A DNA stretch of 64,000 bases. Origin: an uncultured Gemmatimonadales bacterium (GTDB lineage: Bacteria; Gemmatimonadota; Gemmatimonadetes; JACCXV01; JAHWKZ01). The stretch covers positions 69,590 to 133,589 of the forward strand of contig CAMYLR010000011.1 of the NCBI GenBank assembly GCA_947259315.1, in the 5' to 3' direction. Position numbers and translations under genes: made by a program. Shown piece by piece: positions 59,715-64,000 of this stretch; position 1 is the first letter of the stretch, and each line of letters opens with the position of its first letter. The notes under the pieces were generated by a model. It saw only the letters and a list, made by a program, of their open reading frames with translations. It was not told the origin of the DNA and did no database searches.

Positions 59715-61738
59715 TGGCTCGCACCCGAGGGATCCGCTCCAAGAAGGTGAGTGAGTCCGATCGCCTTCGAATCGGACGTCGTCGCCAACGGCTCATCTTC
59801 GTCTTGCTTCTCATGTTTTCAGCCCGGCTCGGAGTCGCGTTCTTCGAGATCCAGGTTCGCGGCCACGACGAATACCGGGCAACAGCCCAAAAACAGCAAA
59901 AGAAGCGCATCGTCATCCCGCCCGAGCGGGGCACGATCTACGATCGTAACGGGGTGCCACTTACGGTCAATGAAGAGGAGTACGGCGTTTACCTCGTCCC
60001 ACGCCACGTTGATCCCGATGAGACAGAGCAGTTTGTCGAGACGTTGACCTCGATCTTGGGGGTCAATGCCCGAGAGGTCAAGCGCCGTCTGGAGGAGGGT
60101 GGGTGGTACGTGCGTCTTACGCGTGGGATGTCGCCCGAGATCGTCCACCAGCTCGAAGCCGCGAAACTGGATGGCGTGGGTGTGGAGTCGTATCGGGTGC
60201 GCCGGTATCCCTACGATCGGCTGGCGGGCGATCTGCTTGGCAAGGTCAACACCGAAAACAAAGGCCTCGACGGCATAGAGCTGTATTACGACGAGGTCCT
60301 TCGTGGAACTCCGGGTTACGCCATCCACCAACGAGACGCCTTGGGGCATGAGTACCCGAACTTCACATTCCCGGTTAAGGCTCCAGTCCACGGTCGGGCC
60401 TTGTACCTGACGATCGATCTAGGGGTGCAAGAGATCGTCGAGGCTGCTCTCGAGACAGCCATGGGTAAGACTCACGCGAAAGCCGGAAGTGTTGTAGTCG
60501 TCGACCCGCGAACCGGCGAGGTGCTGGCGATGGCGACTCGCGGCGGACCCAGAAAGAGCGACCAACGGGGGAGAAACGTAGCTGTGGTCGATCAGTTCGA
60601 GCCCGGGTCGACTTTCAAGATCGTGCCCCTCACCGGGTTGTACGAGGAGTCGCTGGCGGCTCCAAACGATTCGCTGTTCTGTGAGCGCGGCACGTGGCGA
60701 CACAAGGGGCGCACGATTCGCGATGTCCACCCGTACGACTATCTCACCGTCGAGCAGGTCATCGAAGCTTCGTCGAATATCTGCTCGATTAAGCTCGCGG
60801 ATCGCCTCGGCGACAATCGACTCTACGAGTACGCCCGCAAGTTCGGGTTCGGATTGCCAGCTGGTCTCGATTTTCCCGGCGAGCCGCGCGGCCTGCTCAA
60901 ACGTCCGGATGAATGGTCCGTGCTGACGGCCGGATCGGTGACTATGGGGTATGAGGTCATGGTGACCTCGGTCCAGATGGCGATGGCGTACAGCGCGGTG
61001 GCCAACGGTGGCGAGCTACTGAGACCCTATTTGGTAAGACGGATCGTCGACACCGAGGGCGGGGTCGAGTTCGAGGGTCGTCCGCAGCTCGTTCGCCGGG
61101 TCATGAAGCCGCAGACGGCGCATCTGGTGACTCAGGCACTCGTTCGCGTGGTGGAGTTTGGCACTGCCAGGAGTGCGCAGATCGACATGCTCCCGGTGGC
61201 TGGGAAGACAGGCACCGCCCGCAAGGTCGGCGAGCGGGGGTATGACTACAAGCGGCACACCTCCTCGTTCGCGGGGTTTTTCCCCGCTGATGATGCGCGA
61301 TACGCTGTCTTCGTCCGTATTGATGAACCGGTGGGCAAGTTCTACGGGGGGTTGGTGGCGGCACCGGTGTTCCATGAGATCGTCGAGAACACACTTCTGA
61401 CCCGCGCGGTGGATCGATCACCCGCACTGGTTGAGCGGTTTCGGTCGCCCCAGCAGGTTGTGCAGCGTGTTTCAGACGGGTTTGGTGCATTGCCCGCCGC
61501 GACGGAGCCCGATACGCTCGCTTCGTCGCAGCCGGTGGAATTACCGGACGGCGTCGATCCGCGCACGCACGTAAAGGTACCGGATTTCACTGGACTGGGT
61601 CTGCGCGAGGCGATCCGCCGCGCGTCGCGTCTTGGGATCGAGCTCGCATTTGATGGAACGGGGACGATCGTTGGCCAGGATCCGGAGCCTGGGGAGGTGC
61701 TGACCCGCGGCGGCGTGGTACTGGTTCGGGATCGATAG
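59714..61738 (+). CDS. ftsI: Penicillin-binding protein 3-type transpeptidase with PASTA domain
   Basis: 674 residues from a GTG at 59714. One N-terminal membrane helix (LIFVLLLMFSARLGVAFFEI), the PBP dimer domain (PERGTIYDRNGVPL) and the transpeptidase domain with S299-T-F-K302, the S353-S-N355 motif and KTGTARK. Residues about 610-674 (VKVPDFTGLGLREAIRRASR, VGQDPEPGEVL) are a PASTA domain, absent from E. coli FtsI but known in Gram-positive and some other PBPs. Septal peptidoglycan cross-linking. Starts on the last base of ftsL and ends on the first of murE. Confidence 0.93.
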   Translation: MARTRGIRSKKVSESDRLRIGRRRQRLIFVLLLMFSARLGVAFFEIQVRGHDEYRATAQKQQKKRIVIPPERGTIYDRNGVPLTVNEEEYGVYLVPRHVDPDETEQFVETLTSILGVNAREVKRRLEEGGWYVRLTRGMSPEIVHQLEAAKLDGVGVESYRVRRYPYDRLAGDLLGKVNTENKGLDGIELYYDEVLRGTPGYAIHQRDALGHEYPNFTFPVKAPVHGRALYLTIDLGVQEIVEAALETAMGKTHAKAGSVVVVDPRTGEVLAMATRGGPRKSDQRGRNVAVVDQFEPGSTFKIVPLTGLYEESLAAPNDSLFCERGTWRHKGRTIRDVHPYDYLTVEQVIEASSNICSIKLADRLGDNRLYEYARKFGFGLPAGLDFPGEPRGLLKRPDEWSVLTAGSVTMGYEVMVTSVQMAMAYSAVANGGELLRPYLVRRIVDTEGGVEFEGRPQLVRRVMKPQTAHLVTQALVRVVEFGTARSAQIDMLPVAGKTGTARKVGERGYDYKRHTSSFAGFFPADDARYAVFVRIDEPVGKFYGGLVAAPVFHEIVENTLLTRAVDRSPALVERFRSPQQVVQRVSDGFGALPAATEPDTLASSQPVELPDGVDPRTHVKVPDFTGLGLREAIRRASRLGIELAFDGTGTIVGQDPEPGEVLTRGGVVLVRDR

Positions 61739-63213
61739 TGGGGGTGGCCGTCGAGACGACACGTCTCTCCGCGCTGGCTAAGCGGGTCGGCGGGCGGGTC
61801 GTTGGCGACGAGGACCCTCGCGTCGTCGGAGTATCCCATGATAGCCGTCGTGTGCAAGCAGGGGATTTGTTCGCGGCGATCACCGGCTTTGAAGCCGATG
61901 GCCATCGTTTTGTCCCTGCGGCGGTCGAGGCGGGCGCCGTCGCTGGGTTGGTCGATCACGAGGGCTCCTGGCCGGTGCCAGTGATCGTCGTCGATGACGT
62001 GCGCCGTGCGATCGGACCCATAGCGCATGCTGTTGTGGGTGACCCCACGACTCGTATGCGGGTGATCGGGATTACTGGAACCAATGGCAAGACGACGACG
62101 ACGTTCATGACAGCGGCGGTCTTGGGTGGCGATGAGGTGGCGACGCTGGGAACGCTCGGTGCCCGGCGTGGCGAGCGGGTTTTCAAGACCGGGTTTACGA
62201 CGCCCGAAGCGCCCGACTTGGCGCGCCTTTTTGCGGACTTGGAGCGGGAAGGGGTGAGATCGATCGTGATGGAGGTCTCGAGCCACGCGATCGCGCTCGA
62301 GCGCATCGGCGGGATTCACTTTACGGCGGGCGGGTTTACGAACTTGAGCCCTGATCATCTCGATTTTCACCCCACCATGGAAGATTACGGCGAAGCGAAG
62401 CTCGATTTCTTTCGTCTGCTTCGTGAGCAACACGGCTTTGGGGTGGTGAACGCAGACGACGCCTGGGGTGATCGGTTTCGAGCCGCAGGGCCCGACGAGA
62501 CGTGGCGCTTTAGCGAGAGTAATCCCGAGGCCGAGGTGTACGCCGAGCGGATGGAGATCGAACGCGACGGCACGACGATGGATGTACGCACTCCGCGCGG
62601 ACGCTTTACGACCCGTCTGTCGATGGCTGGTCGCTTCAACGCTGCCAACGCGCTGGCAGCGGCGGCGTTGGGTGTTGGGCTCGGGACTGAGCCGGAGGCG
62701 GTGGCGCGAGCGCTAGCGGAAGTTGACCACGTACCCGGTCGCTACGAGGTGTACCGTGGCGTCGATATCACGGTAATCGTGGACTACGCCCACACGCCGG
62801 AGGCGATCGAAAGGGTCCTGCTGGCGGTACGTGATACCGGAGCCCGACGGATCTTGTGTGTCTTTGGCTGTGGGGGCGAGCGTGACCGCACCAAGCGACC
62901 AGAGATGGCCCGAGTTGCGGGAACGTTGGCAGAGGTCGCGATTCTCACCACCGATAACCCGCGCCGCGAGTCGATCGATCAAATCGTCGCCGACGCCATC
63001 GTCGGATTTGATGACACCCCGGCCCGGTGGGAGCGGATCGATGACCGCGCGGCGGCGATCGAACATGCGATCGGCGAAGCTGAGCGCGGTGACGTTGTAT
63101 GTGTGCTCGGCAAAGGAGACGAGGAGCACATCTTGATCGGCAACCAGCAGATACCGTTTTGTGATCGTGACGTGGTTCAACGCGCCTTGGCAGTCCGAGA
63201 CGGTGCAGAGTGA
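61738..63213 (+). CDS. murE: UDP-MurNAc-L-Ala-D-Glu:meso-diaminopimelate ligase
   Basis: 491 residues from a GTG at 61738. DSRRVQAGDLFAAITG in the N-domain, ATP loop VIGITGTNGKTTTTFMTAA, TTPEAPDLARLFADL and EVSSHAIALERI, then NLSPDHLDFH. The C-domain has DYAHTPEAIERVL, CVFGCGGERDRTKRPEMARV and TTDNPRRES; DNPR is the signature of enzymes that add meso-diaminopimelate. Cytoplasmic peptidoglycan precursor synthesis. GTGA overlap with murF. Confidence 0.96.
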   Translation: MGVAVETTRLSALAKRVGGRVVGDEDPRVVGVSHDSRRVQAGDLFAAITGFEADGHRFVPAAVEAGAVAGLVDHEGSWPVPVIVVDDVRRAIGPIAHAVVGDPTTRMRVIGITGTNGKTTTTFMTAAVLGGDEVATLGTLGARRGERVFKTGFTTPEAPDLARLFADLEREGVRSIVMEVSSHAIALERIGGIHFTAGGFTNLSPDHLDFHPTMEDYGEAKLDFFRLLREQHGFGVVNADDAWGDRFRAAGPDETWRFSESNPEAEVYAERMEIERDGTTMDVRTPRGRFTTRLSMAGRFNAANALAAAALGVGLGTEPEAVARALAEVDHVPGRYEVYRGVDITVIVDYAHTPEAIERVLLAVRDTGARRILCVFGCGGERDRTKRPEMARVAGTLAEVAILTTDNPRRESIDQIVADAIVGFDDTPARWERIDDRAAAIEHAIGEAERGDVVCVLGKGDEEHILIGNQQIPFCDRDVVQRALAVRDGAE

Positions 63214-64000
63214 GTGCTAGGCTGACCGCCGATCAGGTGACCGCCGCGCTGGGCGTAAAACCCAGCCGACAGCCGCCTCAAGCCTTCAGGGGTGTAACGA
63301 TCGACACCCGCCGAGCAACGGATGGAGAGCTTTTCGTTGCGATCCGTGGCGACCGCTATGATGGCAATGATTTCTTGGACGCTGCGGTGGCTGCTGGTGT
63401 GTCCGGTGCGGTGGGCGAGGATAGGGGTTTCGCCGATCGTGCCGAGATCGCGTTCTGGGCGGTACCCGACGGGCGGGCTGCGCTCCAGGCGCTGGCCGCT
63501 CATTATCGGAATGCGCTCTCGACCCAGCTCGTCGCGGTCACCGGCTCGAATGGAAAGACGACCACAAAAGAGCTGATCGCGGCGGTGCTGGCGCAACGTT
63601 TCTCGACCTCGGCAACCGCTGGCAACTTGAATAACCAGATCGGGGTCCCACTCACCTTGCTCGATATCGATCCCAACGACGATTGGGCGGTGGTCGAGCT
63701 GGGGTCCAGCGAGCCCGGGGAGATCGCGATTCTGTCGCGCATCGCTCAACCAACGATGGCGGTCCTTACCAGCGTCGCGGCCAGCCACCTCGAGGGGCTG
63801 GGTTCGGTCGAGGCGGTGATGGAGGAGAAGCTGGCTCTCGGACGTGTTCTCTCTCCTGACGGGACCCTGTTCTATAACGGCGATGATCCGCGCTTGACAG
63901 CTGCGGTTTCGAAGTTGAAGTGCCGACTGGTCTCCTACGGTATCGAGCCATCGAACGACGTTCGACCGGAGCGCTGGGAGTTGGACGGCGAAGGCCGCGG
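63210..64000 (+). CDS. murF: UDP-MurNAc-tripeptide:D-Ala-D-Ala ligase, 5' part (cut by right edge)
   Basis: Open from a GTG at 63210 to the right edge (263 codons, no stop). LTADQVTAALGVKPSRQPPQ, GVTIDTRRATDGELFVAIRG and DRYDGNDFLDAAVAAG form the N-domain. The ATP loop AVTGSNGKTTTKELIAAVL, TSATAGNLNNQIGVPLTLL, ELGSSEPGEIAILSRI and NGDDPRL follow. This is the start of MurF, which adds D-Ala-D-Ala to the UDP-MurNAc-tripeptide. Follows murE in the usual dcw order. Confidence 0.94.
   Translation, partial: MSARLTADQVTAALGVKPSRQPPQAFRGVTIDTRRATDGELFVAIRGDRYDGNDFLDAAVAAGVSGAVGEDRGFADRAEIAFWAVPDGRAALQALAAHYRNALSTQLVAVTGSNGKTTTKELIAAVLAQRFSTSATAGNLNNQIGVPLTLLDIDPNDDWAVVELGSSEPGEIAILSRIAQPTMAVLTSVAASHLEGLGSVEAVMEEKLALGRVLSPDGTLFYNGDDPRLTAAVSKLKCRLVSYGIEPSNDVRPERWELDGEGR

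Overview
The window (GC-rich, about 60% by eye) comes from a Gram-negative, aerobic, heterotrophic bacterium. The signs are a TonB-dependent receptor, lipoboxes, signal peptides, two heme-copper oxidases and a MurE with the DNPR motif of meso-diaminopimelate ligases. The mix of families is reminiscent of Gemmatimonadota or a neighbouring phylum, but this is a guess and no marker gene here settles it. I see no prophage, insertion sequence, CRISPR array or replication origin.

Layout. 1-10.8 kb: a partial metallo-beta-lactamase/receiver/GAF fusion, a DsrE-like protein, a NarL-type two-component system followed by a 16-bp palindrome and a TonB receptor, small membrane and signalling proteins, an Fe-S membrane protein, and HutF. 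10.8-27.3 kb: a catabolic/secreted-protein region with a Sensor-domain protein, a cupin, hydantoinase/oxoprolinase HyuA-HyuB, a large PKD/LamG subtilase lipoprotein, a MarR-GNAT regulator, an aldo/keto reductase and an M20 peptidase. Two genes here (an NHL/TPR protein and a secreted cyclase) are broken by out-of-frame internal deletions.

27.3-46.7 kb is the most interesting part. Ferredoxin, Mrp-type ATPase, a zinc-ribbon protein, a small membrane protein, a tandem universal-stress protein and a NirJ-like radical SAM/SPASM enzyme form a tight chain. Four copies of the small PCP_red domain (the C-terminal domain of the protochlorophyllide-reductase subunit BchB/ChlB) sit in three of these proteins. 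The chain runs directly into a CydA-like protein without CydB, three c-type cytochrome proteins (one fused to an ethylbenzene-dehydrogenase-type heme b domain), a cupredoxin-like lipoprotein and a complete cytochrome c oxidase with two extra tiny membrane proteins. A second, caa3-type oxidase operon converges on it. I infer a quinol:cytochrome c:oxygen electron route with its own tetrapyrrole or Fe-S maturation module.

46.7-64 kb: a TPR lipoprotein-like protein, a terminator, tRNA-Asp(GTC), then a nearly complete heme operon hemA-C-D-B-Q-L-E-H. Its HemQ implies the coproporphyrin-dependent route, although the coproporphyrinogen oxidase is not in the window. After an acidic repeat protein and a strong terminator comes the division/cell-wall cluster mraZ-rsmH-ftsL-ftsI-murE-murF (the last cut by the right edge). 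It is preceded by a clear sigma70-type promoter and four 10-bp-spaced MraZ boxes. Many junctions are 4-base overlaps (ATGA, GTGA, TTGA), so GTG and TTG starts are common and were chosen on that basis.
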